Shown: piece after piece, positions 8,885 through 18,600 of the stretch
How the letters are laid out: each line of letters opens with the position of its first letter
Position numbering within the stretch: position 1 is the first letter of the stretch
DNA from: Thalassolituus sp. UBA674
Lineage (GTDB): Bacteria > Pseudomonadota > Gammaproteobacteria > Pseudomonadales > Oceanobacteraceae
NCBI GenBank assembly: GCA_002298335.1
Contig: DBNK01000025.1
Span: 7,092 to 71,091, forward strand
DNA: 64,000 bases
Direction: 5' to 3'
The notes under the pieces: model-generated
Database searches by the model: none
Seen by the model: the letters and a program-made list of their open reading frames with translations, nothing else
Told to the model about the DNA's origin: nothing
Translations under genes and position numbers: made by a program

Positions 8885-9814
8885 ATGAAAGCACTCAAGT
8901 TCCTGCTCGTGATTGCAGTAGTGGCCGCTGCCGGTATTTTTGCCAGCATCAAACTGGCCCCGGCAGAAACTGCCGCGTTTCTTGTTGATGTGAAACGCAA
9001 AATCGGTGGCCTGGAAGTACACAGCATCCAGCTCGATAACGGCATGACCTATGTCTATATGGAAGCCGGTAAAGGTAAGGCTGAGACTCTGCTGCTGCTG
9101 CACGGCTTCGGCGCTGATAAAGACAACTACACCGAAGTAGCGCCTTACCTGAAGGATTACCACCTGATCGTGCCGGACCACATCGGCTTTGGTGAGTCCT
9201 CCAACCCGTACGAAGCTGAATATACCCCGGCCGCCCAGGCCATGCGCCTGCACGAACTGATGCAGAAGCTGGACATCGACAGCATGCACATCGGTGGCAG
9301 CTCCATGGGTGGTCAGATCGCCATGACCTACGCGTCTCTTTATCCCGGTGAAGTGAAGAGCCTGTGGCTGCTGGACCCGGGCGGTCTGTGGTCGGCACCC
9401 CGCTCAGAGCTGGCTGAAATCATTGAACGCACCGGCAAAAATCCGTTGACGGCCTCCACTCCGGAAGAATTCCGCGCGGTCTTCGGCTTTGTGATGAGCA
9501 AACCGCCGTTTGTACCTGAGTTCATTCTGGATGAGAAAGCCAAGGTACGGATCGACAACTTCGCCCTTGAGCAGAAGGTCTTCGAGCAGATCCGTACGGA
9601 CAACACCGAAGAGCGTATTGCCGGTCTGACCACTCCGACCCTGCTGGTCTGGGGCGCGGAAGACCGGGTTCTGCATCCCGGTGCTGTGGCTGTGGTGGAA
9701 GACCTGATGCCGAACGTTACCAGCATCATCATGCCCGGTATCGGCCACCTGCCGATGCTGGAAGCACCCAAGCAGACGGCCACTGACCTGAAAAACTTCC
9801 TCAACGGACTCTGA
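8885..9814 (+). CDS. Alpha/beta hydrolase, membrane-anchored or secreted
   Basis: 309-residue alpha/beta hydrolase. An N-terminal hydrophobic segment (residues 4-24) suggests an anchor or signal peptide, so it probably acts in the periplasm. The oxyanion-hole strand LLLLHGFGADKDN, the nucleophile elbow GGSSMGG (Ser140), the acid in LVWGAEDRV and the His in GIGHLPM form a complete catalytic triad. The LIVPDHIGFGESS loop is typical of esterase/lipase or C-C hydrolase relatives; substrate unknown. A TATACT -10-like hexamer lies at 8840, and a strong terminator follows at 9861, so it is probably a single-gene unit. Confidence 0.9.
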   Translation: MKALKFLLVIAVVAAAGIFASIKLAPAETAAFLVDVKRKIGGLEVHSIQLDNGMTYVYMEAGKGKAETLLLLHGFGADKDNYTEVAPYLKDYHLIVPDHIGFGESSNPYEAEYTPAAQAMRLHELMQKLDIDSMHIGGSSMGGQIAMTYASLYPGEVKSLWLLDPGGLWSAPRSELAEIIERTGKNPLTASTPEEFRAVFGFVMSKPPFVPEFILDEKAKVRIDNFALEQKVFEQIRTDNTEERIAGLTTPTLLVWGAEDRVLHPGAVAVVEDLMPNVTSIIMPGIGHLPMLEAPKQTATDLKNFLNGL

Positions 9815-9816
9815 CC

Positions 9817-9844
9817 CGTAGCGGATAATCCGTAGCGGATAATC
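9817..9844. repeat. 14-bp tandem duplication
   Basis: CGTAGCGGATAATC occurs twice back to back (9817-9830 and 9831-9844) between the hydrolase stop and its terminator. Probably a slippage duplication. Confidence 0.85.
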
Positions 9845-9860
9845 CACACAGGAATCAAAG

Positions 9861-9885
9861 AAAGCGGCTGCGGCCGCTTTTTTTT
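9861..9885 (+). terminator. Rho-independent terminator after hydrolase
   Basis: AAAGCGGC / TGCG loop / GCCGCTTT, an 8-bp perfect stem followed by a T tract. Confidence 0.92.
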
Positions 9886-9996
9886 GTGCCCCGCAGAGCG
9901 GCAATTCATCCGCTACTGCAGCCCCTCTGTCATGGTCCTTGCTGGATCAGGCCGTTATAATCCGCCCCTTTCTTACGATTTGAACGGGAACACGTC

Positions 9997-10851
9997 ATGA
10001 CCACCAAGAAAACCGTGACCGAACGTCTCTACGACGACTACGCCCAGTCCTTCACCGTCAGCGATCTGCTGTTTGAAGTACGCACTGAACACCAGCATCT
10101 GGAAATCTATGAAACCCCGGCACTGGGTCGTGTGATGCTGCTCGACGGCGTGGTCCAGACCACCGAGAAAGACGAATTCATCTATCACGAAATGATGGTG
10201 CATGTGCCGCTGTTCGCTCACCCCAACCCGAAGCGCGTGCTGATCATCGGCGGCGGTGACGGCGGCATCATCCGCGAAGTCATGCGCCATAAGAACATCG
10301 AACACGTCACTCAGGTTGAGATCGACCAGAGCGTCATCGACATGTGCAAACAGTACTTCCCGAACCACTCAGCCGGTGCCTATGACGATCCGCGCGCCAA
10401 CATCGTAATTGCCGACGGCAAAGACTTTGTCGCCAACTGCACCGAGACCTTCGATGTGATCATTTCTGACTCGACCGACCCGATTGGTCCGGGCGAAGTG
10501 CTGTTCACCTCTGACTTTTACGCGGATGAGAAAAAGTGCCTGAACCCGGGTGGCATTATGGTGGCGCAGAACGGTGTGCCCTTCTTCCAGGGTGATGAAA
10601 TCACCAACACCTACACCCGCCTGAGCAAGCTCTACCGCGAAGCCAGCTTCTATGTGGCACCGGTTCCGACTTACACCTGTGGTTTTATGACGCTGGCCTG
10701 GGCGACCGATGATGAAGTACTGCGTCAGCAGTCGGTGGATACCATTGCGGAACGTTATGAGGCCGCTGGATTTGCGACGCGTTATTACAACCCGGAAATT
10801 CACTGTGCGGCGTTTGCGCTGCCGAATTATATTCGTGAATTAATGAAGTAA
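9997..10851 (+). CDS. speE: Spermidine synthase
   Basis: 284-residue polyamine aminopropyltransferase, transferring the aminopropyl group of decarboxylated S-adenosylmethionine to putrescine. It has the N-terminal beta domain (LEIYETPALGRVMLLDGVVQ), the TTEKDEFIYHEMM substrate region, the nucleotide loop VLIIGGGDGG, the acidic VEID, and the catalytic IISDSTDPIGPGE. Length and motifs match bacterial SpeE. A TATAAT hexamer at 9956-9961 could be its -10 element, although no good -35 is visible. No speD gene is adjacent. Confidence 0.96.
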   Translation: MTTKKTVTERLYDDYAQSFTVSDLLFEVRTEHQHLEIYETPALGRVMLLDGVVQTTEKDEFIYHEMMVHVPLFAHPNPKRVLIIGGGDGGIIREVMRHKNIEHVTQVEIDQSVIDMCKQYFPNHSAGAYDDPRANIVIADGKDFVANCTETFDVIISDSTDPIGPGEVLFTSDFYADEKKCLNPGGIMVAQNGVPFFQGDEITNTYTRLSKLYREASFYVAPVPTYTCGFMTLAWATDDEVLRQQSVDTIAERYEAAGFATRYYNPEIHCAAFALPNYIRELMK

Positions 10852-10887
10852 GCTCTGAAATAATTTCACTTTATTCAGATTTTTCTT

Positions 10888-10923
10888 CCGGAGGATCTTA
10901 TCCTCCGGGCCTCCTGCTTTTTT
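10888..10923 (+). terminator. Probable terminator after speE
   Basis: CCGGAGGAT / CTT / ATCCTCCGG, a 9-bp perfect stem, followed 9 bases later by a run of six T. The gap before the T run makes it less canonical. Confidence 0.6.
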
Positions 10924-11139
10924 CGTCGACGACTCGCTAATCCCTTCTGACTTTAAGCTCACCAGGATCACGGGGTAATTCGGCGTCCTGCCTCAGTACC
11001 CCTGTCGAAACATCCTGTTTCTCCGATCGGCTCGCTTTTCGTCATCCGGGGCTCGCAGCAGACGAAAAGAACGAAAGCGCGCATTACTCCTCCGAAGAAA
11101 CACCTCAGAAATTCAGAATTTTATCCGCCCAGCAACAAA
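10924..11139. other. Intergenic region, no gene seen
   Basis: Part of the ~380-bp space between speE and the HhH protein gene. I see no credible ORF or RNA. It contains one inverted repeat, CTTTTCGTC at 11035-11043 and GACGAAAAG at 11061-11069 (17-base loop), of unknown role. Confidence 0.5.
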
Positions 11140-11183
11140 AAAGCCTGAGATTACAGAAGTGATATCTGCAATGCTCAGGCTTT
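11140..11183 (-). terminator. Terminator of the HhH protein gene
   Basis: Outer arms AAAGCCTGAG and CTCAGGCTTT. The inner bases extend the stem with one bulge and one wobble pair. On the minus strand the stem is followed by a T run (CTTTTTTG). Confidence 0.85.
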
Positions 11184-11232
11184 AATAGCCCTCCGGATTC
11201 AGCGCTTAGCTAACCCGGGACAACACTTTCTT

Positions 11233-12012
11233 TCAGACCTTCAGGCTGCCACGGACTTTTTCCAGCAGCTTGGCACCCATGCCTTTCGCCTTGATCACGT
11301 CATCCACAGACTTGTAAGGACGACCGGCAACAATGGCTTCTGCCTGCTTGGTGGACAGACCTTTTACAGCGGCCAGTTCTGCAGCGGTGGCTTTGTTAAC
11401 AGACACAGGCGCAGCCGCTTCTTTCTTCTCGGCGGCTTTTTTCGCAGGCGCTTTAGGAGCAGCTGGCTTCTTGGCTTCCGCGGGTTTTTTAGCCTCTGGC
11501 TTGGCAGTTACTGGCTTAGCCGTCTCAGTCTTGGCGGCTTCCGGTTTGGCGGTTTCGCGCTTGGCGTTGATATCAACGACTTTGGCGTCTGCTTTGGCGC
11601 TTTCCACCAGTTGCAGATCCACACGGTATGGCAGATCAAAGTTGCGGAAATCGCGGGTTTCGAAGTTGTCGCCGTTCCATTCACGCAGCATCAGGCACAG
11701 GGTCCAGTTGCCGACAGAAGGCGCTTTGAAGATCAGATCGTATTCGCAGCCTGCAAGAAAGTGCTGACCCAGCATTTCACCGATCTGTGTACCGGCCAGA
11801 GGCTGGCCGTTAAAGTCACCGCCAGTGAACGGACGGTTCAGAGCCCAGAGTTCCAGACTCAGCGTACCGCTGATATTGCCTTCCGGACGGTCAGAACGGA
11901 TGGCATCAAGGTTAACGATCACGCGGTCATTCTCAATGCGGTAACCGGCGTTACCGGACAGGAAGAGACCGTCGGTCTGAGTTTGGGTGTTGTTCTGGAT
12001 TTCAGTAAGCAT
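11233..12012 (-). CDS. ComEA-like helix-hairpin-helix protein with Ala/Lys/Pro linker
   Basis: 259 residues in three parts: an N-terminal beta-rich domain of about 135 residues that I do not recognise (GTLSLELWALNRPF, NWTLCLMLREWNGDN); a low-complexity Lys/Ala/Pro/Glu/Thr linker (about residues 140-200, repeats such as AKPEA and KKPAEAKK); and a C-terminal HhH pair (VNKATAAELAAVKGLSTKQAEAIV then GMGAKLLEKVRGSL) like ComEA, which binds DNA non-specifically. No signal peptide is visible, unlike true ComEA, so a cytoplasmic nucleoid-type role is as likely as DNA uptake. The start has AAAGGAATCGCC upstream. Upstream, ACAATT and AATTGT arms (12088-12104) form a small palindrome of unknown role. 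Confidence 0.8.
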   Translation of the reverse strand: MLTEIQNNTQTQTDGLFLSGNAGYRIENDRVIVNLDAIRSDRPEGNISGTLSLELWALNRPFTGGDFNGQPLAGTQIGEMLGQHFLAGCEYDLIFKAPSVGNWTLCLMLREWNGDNFETRDFRNFDLPYRVDLQLVESAKADAKVVDINAKRETAKPEAAKTETAKPVTAKPEAKKPAEAKKPAAPKAPAKKAAEKKEAAAPVSVNKATAAELAAVKGLSTKQAEAIVAGRPYKSVDDVIKAKGMGAKLLEKVRGSLKV

Positions 12013-12182
12013 GGCGATTCCTTTAGCTTATGTGTGACGTGCCCCGGCAGAATGGCTTTCCGCTGAGCCGGGCGGTCACAATAATAGACAATTATGACAA
12101 TTGTGCGAGGGATTTTTGACGGAAAGCCGCATTTTATTTACAGCTTTGAAATCCGGGCCGGTGACTGGCCCGCAGAACAGAC

Positions 12183-13061
12183 TCAGATACGTGCGACGTC
12201 GACGGAGACACCCATCACCGGGTCGGTACCGCCGCCGAAAATCACGCCTCGCAGAGGCGTAACGTCGTAGAAATCACGTCCCCAGGCGGTGATGATGTGT
12301 TGTTCACCGGCCATGGTGTTGTTGGTCGGATCAAACTCAAACCAGCCCTCTTCCGGCGAATACACCGACAGCCAGGCGTGTGTGGCATCGGCACCGACCA
12401 TTTTCTCCTGACCTTCCGGTGGCAGGGTCTCGATGTAGCCCGAGACGTACTTGGCGGCAAAACCCAGGGAGCGCAGGCAGGCAATCTGCAGATGGGCGAA
12501 GTCCTGACACACGCCTTTGCGGCTGGCCATGACCTCCGACAGCGGTGTGGCGATGGTGGTTGCCAGTGGTGAGTATTCAAACTCGGTAAAGATGCGGTCG
12601 GTCAGCGCCGACACCGCGTTCAGCAGCGGCCGGTCCGGCTCAAACAGGTCTTCGGCAAAGGCTTTCAGCTCAGGAGCGGCCTTGATCATGGCCGAATCCA
12701 TCTGATATTCCCGCGCCAGCAGTACATCACCCGTCGCCGGGTTACGCATCTGGCGCAGTACCTCGGCACAGGTCAGGCCCATATCCAGACTGATACCGCC
12801 TGTCTGAGGACGGGTTTCCACCTCACTGGTGGCTGTGATCACCAGCTCACGGTGCGGTTTCTGAATCTCAAAATGGAATGCGGTATTACCGAAATAGTCT
12901 TCCCGCAGATGGCCGGACACCGCAATCGGCGAGGCTTCGACCCGGCTGGTGTGGCAGGTCTGACGCCCTGTGGTGCGCGGTGTCATGTGCGCCAGGTTGT
13001 AGCAGTAGGACACCCGGTCGGCGTATTTGTATTCGGTGATGTGGCGGATACGGTAGCGCAT
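12183..13061 (-). CDS. Transglutaminase-like cysteine protease/peptidase family protein
   Basis: 292 residues starting at MRYRIRHITEY. The N-terminal beta domain is followed by a transglutaminase core with the triad Cys185 (RKGVCQDFAH), His228 (ADATHAW) and Asp244 (FEFDPTNN). Such proteins next to ATP-grasp and alpha-E genes are predicted to cleave or form amide bonds in an uncharacterised peptide pathway. The start codon overlaps the preceding gene's stop (TAATG), so the two are translationally coupled. It is the last gene of the five-gene cluster. Confidence 0.9.
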   Translation of the reverse strand: MRYRIRHITEYKYADRVSYCYNLAHMTPRTTGRQTCHTSRVEASPIAVSGHLREDYFGNTAFHFEIQKPHRELVITATSEVETRPQTGGISLDMGLTCAEVLRQMRNPATGDVLLAREYQMDSAMIKAAPELKAFAEDLFEPDRPLLNAVSALTDRIFTEFEYSPLATTIATPLSEVMASRKGVCQDFAHLQIACLRSLGFAAKYVSGYIETLPPEGQEKMVGADATHAWLSVYSPEEGWFEFDPTNNTMAGEQHIITAWGRDFYDVTPLRGVIFGGGTDPVMGVSVDVARI

Positions 13062-15589
13062 TACAGACCTTCCCACTGGCCACTGACCAGCTGCTGCGAC
13101 TGCTCTCTGTGGTCAAAGTAACGGTCACTGATCAGGTTGCTGATCTGAATCATGGCGGCTTTCTGTTCCTGCATGGTCACTTTCAGTTTTTTGCGTGCAC
13201 CACTATCGTCGGCACAGGTTTCGGACAACGACAGCAGACGGATGCGGCTCAGAGCTTCAACCAGCACCCGCTCGACCGCAGGCAGTTCGTGCAGGTAGGT
13301 TTTCTTGTTCGGCATTTCGCGCAGCTGGACCTGCATCTTCTCCAGCTGATACATGATGGAACGCGGGTTGGACGGATCCAGCAGCACCAGGTCAAGACCG
13401 GTCTGCAGCGCGATACGCGCACCATGACGGCGGCGGTAACTGATCAGGCCTTCCATGATCAGCAGCAGAGCTTCGGTAATCCGCGACTGTTCCGGTTCCG
13501 GCAGTACCGGCCCAAGCAGACCACTGATCAGTGCGGCGCTCTGCATCGCCCGTTCCAGACGGCGGCCGATCTCGAGGAAGCGCCAGCCATAGCCACGCAC
13601 CATACTTTCGTGACTCAGACCGGACAGCGCCATCAGCGCCGTGACCAGCGGGTTCAGCACATCTTCCGGCGACATCATGCCGGAGGGCTGACTGATGCTC
13701 AGCGCCGGGATGGTATCGCGGATGTCGTTGATCACGCGATAGGTGTCCGAAGTCAGCAGTTCTTTGGCCTCGTCAGCGCAGAACAGCATGCTGTTCAGCA
13801 TGTTGCCGATGGCATTGTGCACCGGACCTTCCAGCAGCTGACGGGTCATGTCACTGTCGGTCGGCGGCACATTCATCACCGGCGTGGAGGTCGCTTCGGC
13901 AATCACCTGCAGCAGATAGGCACGCAGCTCCGGCGTCAGCGGCTCTTCACCATTGAGGAAGCTGTACGAGGTCCGCAGGATGCGCAGCGCCGCTTCCGCG
14001 CGTTCGGCGTAGCGGCCCAACCAGAAGAGGTTTTCCAGTACCCGGCTTGGCAGATTAACCAGATCCGTATCCCTTGCAGTCTGCTCATCGCCGCTTGGCA
14101 GATTGCTGACTTCACGCTCGGGTTCAGAGGCCACCACCCAGGTGTCTTTCGATGACGCACCGGTCTGGCTGGAGATGATGAACTGATCGTCTTCCAGACC
14201 GACCCGGGTCAGACCACCCGGCATAATGCTGTACGAGCCGGTACCGGCAATGGCGTAACTGCGCAGAATCGCCGGGCGCGGCTGCAGGCTCTGATCTTTC
14301 AGGGTTGGCAGATAACTCGACGGCAGCAATGGCTGAGCGATGTACTGCATCGGCTCGGCTTCAATGCGGGCTTTCAGTTCGGCCAGCTGTTCTTTCGTGG
14401 CATGCGCGCCACTTACGGCGAACTGCCCGGTCATACGGAAGGTCGGCTTGACCACAAGCTGTTCAAGATGAGTAAGTACATACTCACGGTCTTTGCGTTC
14501 ACCACACCACCAGGTTTCCACCGACGGCAGGCGCAGCTCGCGGCCCAGCAGGGCTTTGGAAATGGCCGGCAGGTATTTCATCAGCACCGGGTTTTCCAGC
14601 ACGCCGGAACCCAGCGGATTGGCCACCACCAGATTACCCGAGCGCACCACATCCAGCAGGCCGGCAACGCCGAGACGGGAGTCACTGCGCAGCTCTACCG
14701 GGTCGCAGAACCAGTCATCGACACGACGCAACAGGACGTCCACACGGTTGAGACCGTCGAGGGATTTCATCCACAGGAAGCCGTTACGCACCACCAGGTC
14801 ATCACTCTGAACCAGATAAAAGCCCAGGTAGTTGGCCAGATAGGCGTGTTCAAAATAGGTTTCGTTACGCGGACCGGGGGTCAGTACCGCAATACGTGGA
14901 CGTGACTGGTGCGGGCACAGGCTGATCAGCTTGGCGCGCAGCTGCTGGAAGAAGGCCGCCAGACGGTGGACATGGCTGTCGCGGAACAGGCTCGGGAACA
15001 CCCGCGACATGACCGTACGGTTTTCCAGCGCGTACCCCATGCCACTCGGTGCCTGCGTGCGGTCGGAGAGCACCAGCATGCTGCCGTCTTCGCGGCGGAT
15101 CATATCCACGGCGTGGACAATCAGTTCATGATCACCCGGCATCTTGATGCCATGACAGGCACGCAGGAAACCGCGGTGGGCAAACAGACCTTCCGGCGGA
15201 ATCACGCCGGTGCGGATCAGCTGGCGCGGGCCATACAGATCGCGCAGCAGCAGGTTAAGCAGCTCGGCACGTTCCAGCAGGCCACTTTCAATATCGCCCC
15301 ACTCATCGCTGCCGATGATGTTGGGCACCAGATCCAGCCCCCAGATGCGCGCCGGATTGATGTCATCGGTATAGACGTTGTACGACGCACCGTCATCACG
15401 CAGCAGACGCATGGCCTTCTGCTGACGCTCATCAAGGGCTTCAGGAGTGATGCTTTTCAGACTGTCGAGCAGATAGGCCCAGTGCGGTTTGATTTCACCG
15501 TCGGCACCACGGACTTCGTCCCCGGCTAATCCGGGGACGTTGTAGTCCAGGGTGTTCAGACCCGTTTGCTGAGGAAGCTCGGCGCTCAT
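13061..15589 (-). CDS. Circularly permuted ATP-grasp / alpha-E fusion protein
   Basis: 842 residues. The first ~480 form a circularly permuted type-2 ATP-grasp ligase domain (IAVLTPGPRNETYFEHAYLA, VVANPLGSGVLEN, LVVKPTFRMTG). After a short acidic linker, the last ~320 form an alpha-helical alpha-E (DUF403) domain (LPSRVLENLFWLGRYAERAEAALR). The same two domains are encoded separately at 19148-21546, so this gene is a fused paralogue. Family knowledge predicts amide-ligase (amidoligase) chemistry with the transglutaminase partners. The glycine-rich ATP-grasp segment, SGGYG in the stand-alone paralogue, is altered here (FRMTGQFAVSG), so this copy may differ in activity. Confidence 0.9.
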   Translation of the reverse strand: MSAELPQQTGLNTLDYNVPGLAGDEVRGADGEIKPHWAYLLDSLKSITPEALDERQQKAMRLLRDDGASYNVYTDDINPARIWGLDLVPNIIGSDEWGDIESGLLERAELLNLLLRDLYGPRQLIRTGVIPPEGLFAHRGFLRACHGIKMPGDHELIVHAVDMIRREDGSMLVLSDRTQAPSGMGYALENRTVMSRVFPSLFRDSHVHRLAAFFQQLRAKLISLCPHQSRPRIAVLTPGPRNETYFEHAYLANYLGFYLVQSDDLVVRNGFLWMKSLDGLNRVDVLLRRVDDWFCDPVELRSDSRLGVAGLLDVVRSGNLVVANPLGSGVLENPVLMKYLPAISKALLGRELRLPSVETWWCGERKDREYVLTHLEQLVVKPTFRMTGQFAVSGAHATKEQLAELKARIEAEPMQYIAQPLLPSSYLPTLKDQSLQPRPAILRSYAIAGTGSYSIMPGGLTRVGLEDDQFIISSQTGASSKDTWVVASEPEREVSNLPSGDEQTARDTDLVNLPSRVLENLFWLGRYAERAEAALRILRTSYSFLNGEEPLTPELRAYLLQVIAEATSTPVMNVPPTDSDMTRQLLEGPVHNAIGNMLNSMLFCADEAKELLTSDTYRVINDIRDTIPALSISQPSGMMSPEDVLNPLVTALMALSGLSHESMVRGYGWRFLEIGRRLERAMQSAALISGLLGPVLPEPEQSRITEALLLIMEGLISYRRRHGARIALQTGLDLVLLDPSNPRSIMYQLEKMQVQLREMPNKKTYLHELPAVERVLVEALSRIRLLSLSETCADDSGARKKLKVTMQEQKAAMIQISNLISDRYFDHREQSQQLVSGQWEGL

Positions 15590-15652
15590 AATGTGTTGTC
15601 AATTCTGCTGGCCAGTCAGGGCCGCTCATTATGGCAGATAACCGCCGGGTTC

Positions 15653-18600
15653 TCAGCTTCTGGGTTTGGTCCGCAGATCCAGGGTCCAGGGATACTCGTC
15701 GTACGACTCTTCCGGTGGTGGCGCCATCGGACGTGGGTCCGTGTGCGGGAAGAACTGACGCAGGGCATCCACATCCGGACGTGGCGTGAACGGCCCCTGA
15801 GTAAACTCGGTATCCGTGAAGCGGTTGCCACGGCGGGATTCCGCTTCAAAGGCGTTCACCGGGAAGGTGTCGTAGCTGCGGCCACCCGGATGCGATACGT
15901 GGTAAGTACAGCCACCGATGGAGCGGCCATTCCAGGTATCAATCAGGTCCAGCGTCAGCGGTGCATGAATACCGATGGTCGGGTGTAGCGCCGATGGCGG
16001 TGCCCAGGCCTTGTAACGCACGCCAGCCACGAACTCACCATGACGGCCTGTGCTGCGCAGTGGAACACGACGACCGTTACAGGCCAGCACATAGCGCTCG
16101 CCGGTCAGGCCGGTGACCCGCACCTGCAGACGCTCAACCGAGGAATCCACATAACGCGCGGTACCGAAGCTGGAGACTTCTTCACCCAGTACGTTCCATG
16201 GCTCAATCGCCCAGCACAGCTCCAGCTGGATATCGCCCAGCTCCACCGTGCCGTAATGCGGGAAGCGGAATTCGCGGAACGGCAGCAGCCATTCGGCTTT
16301 GAAATCCAGACCGTGGGCCTGCAGATCGTCAGCCACTTCTTTCACGTCCTGCCAGATGTAGTGCGGCAACATGAACTGGTCATGCAGACGTGTACCCCAG
16401 CGCACCAGTTTCTGCTTGTACGGGTTCTTCCAGAAACGTACCACCAGAGCCCGCAGCAGCAATGCCTGCACCAGCGCCATGCGGCTGTGTGGCGGCATTT
16501 CGAAACCACGGAACTCAAGCAGACCGAGACGGCCCGCCGGGCTGCCCGGGGCAAACATCTTATCGATACAGAACTCGGCACGGTGGGTATTACCGGTCAG
16601 GTCAATCAGCAGGTTACGCATGATGCGGTCAACCAGCCACGGCTGCGGTACTTCACCTTCCGGAATCTGCTGGAAGGCAATTTCCAGTTCGTACAGGTTC
16701 TCGTCACGGCCTTCATCCACACGTGGCGCCTGCGAGGTCGGGCCGATAAAGGCACCGGAGAACAGGTACGACAGTGACGGGTGATTCTGCCAGTAAGTCA
16801 CAAAGCTGCGCAGCAGGTCCGGACGACGCAGGAAGGGGCTGTCCGCCGGGGTCGCGCCACCCAGGGTAATGTGGTTACCACCACCGGTACCGGTATGACG
16901 GCCATCGAGCATGAACTTTTCAGAGCCCAGACGCGATTCGCGTGCGGCCTGATACAGTTCCGTCATGTTGCTGACCATATCTTCCCAGTTGGTGGCCGGG
17001 TGAATGTTCACCTCGATAACACCCGGGTCCGGGGTCACCAGCAGTTTCTGCAGACGGTGATCGCGCGGCGGTTCATAGCCTTCGATCACCACCGGCATAT
17101 CCAGCTCGGTCGCGGTCTCTTCAATCAGCGCCATCAGGTTGATGTAGCCTTCAAGGTACGGCAGCGGTGGCATAAAGATGTGAATCTTGCCGTCACGCGG
17201 CTCGATACACATGGCAGTACGCATCAGATTCTTCCAGCGGTAGCCATCCTGCTCTCCGGCAACAGCACCCTGCGGAGCCTGAGTCTGTGGCGCAGCACTG
17301 CCCGCGGCAGGCTCACGTTCCAGCGCCATCTGGACGATGTGCTCAGCGGTATCCAGCGGCCCGGTTTCACGGAACGGATCAGCCTCTTTCACCAGCTTGT
17401 CGTCCTGCGTCGCAGGCGGCAGGCTGTTCAGTGGCAGACGCAGACCAATCGGCGAATCGCCCGGAATCAGCGTCAGGCGCTCACGGCGGAATTCCCATTT
17501 ACAGGACTGCCAGCAGTTGCCGTAGTAGTTCCACTCAATCGGAATGACAAAACCGGTCGGGGTATCCAGACCCTGCTGCAGTACGCGCGCCAGACGGCGG
17601 CGGCCCAGCTCATCTTTCTCGCTGGCAATGCTGCCATCAATTCCAGGTGGCAGGTTCTGTTCTTCCAGCAGGTAATGCAGACCGTCTTCATAGGCCGGAT
17701 GCACACAGAACTGCGGCACGTTGAACAGAGCCGCCAGACGCTTGGCAAAACTTTCTGCCTCTTTATGGGTGTGGCCGTAATTCTTGTCGATGCGGGCCAG
17801 CAGCGACTGACGACGCCACAGCGGCTCGCCATCGGTACGCCAGAACAGACCCAGCGCCCAGCGCGGGACTTCTTCACCCGGATACCACTTGCCCTGACCG
17901 TAATGCAGCAGGCCCTGTGGCGCGAAATGATCGCGCAGGCGCAGCAGCAGGGTTTTCGCCAGTGACAGTTTGTCTTTGCCCAGGGCTTCGGTATTCCACT
18001 GTGCGGATTCCATATCATCGATGGAGACGAACGTCGGCTCACCGCCCATGGTCAGGCGGATGTCTTCCTGCATCAGGATGTCATCGACCTTCTGACCCAG
18101 TGCCAGTGCATCGGCCCATTCGTTGTCGGTGTACGGCTTAGTTACGCGTGGGTCTTCGTGAATACGGAAGACTTCGTTGCTGTAGCTGAATTCGACTTCA
18201 CACTCGTCGGTGAAACCGGAAATAGGAGCTGCAGACACCGGGTGTGGCGTACAGGCCAGCGGAATATGACCTTCAGAAGCGAACAGACCAGAGGTCGGAT
18301 CGAGACCCACCCAGCCCGCACCCGGCAGATAGACTTCGCACCAGGCGTGCAGGTCGGTGAAGTCCGCTTCCGGACCGGACGGACCATCCAGTGATTTCTC
18401 GTCTGAGGTCAGCTGCACCAGATAACCGGAAGCAAAGCGCGCCGCCAGACCCAGATGACGCAGCGCCTGCACCATCAGCCAGGCCGAGTCACGGCAGGAG
18501 CCTTTGGCCAGCTCAAGGGTTTCTTCCGGCGTCTGTACACCCGGCTCAAAGCGCAGGCTGTACTCAATGTCGTTCTGCAGGCGCATGTTGAGGTTGACGA

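Noticed and set aside
13109..14155. 348-codon plus-strand frame opposite the ATP-grasp/alpha-E gene
   Set aside because: His/Gln-rich antisense composition typical of a shadow; the minus-strand gene is clearly real.
16781..17965. 394-codon plus-strand frame opposite the DUF2126 gene
   Set aside because: Antisense shadow with no recognisable domain.
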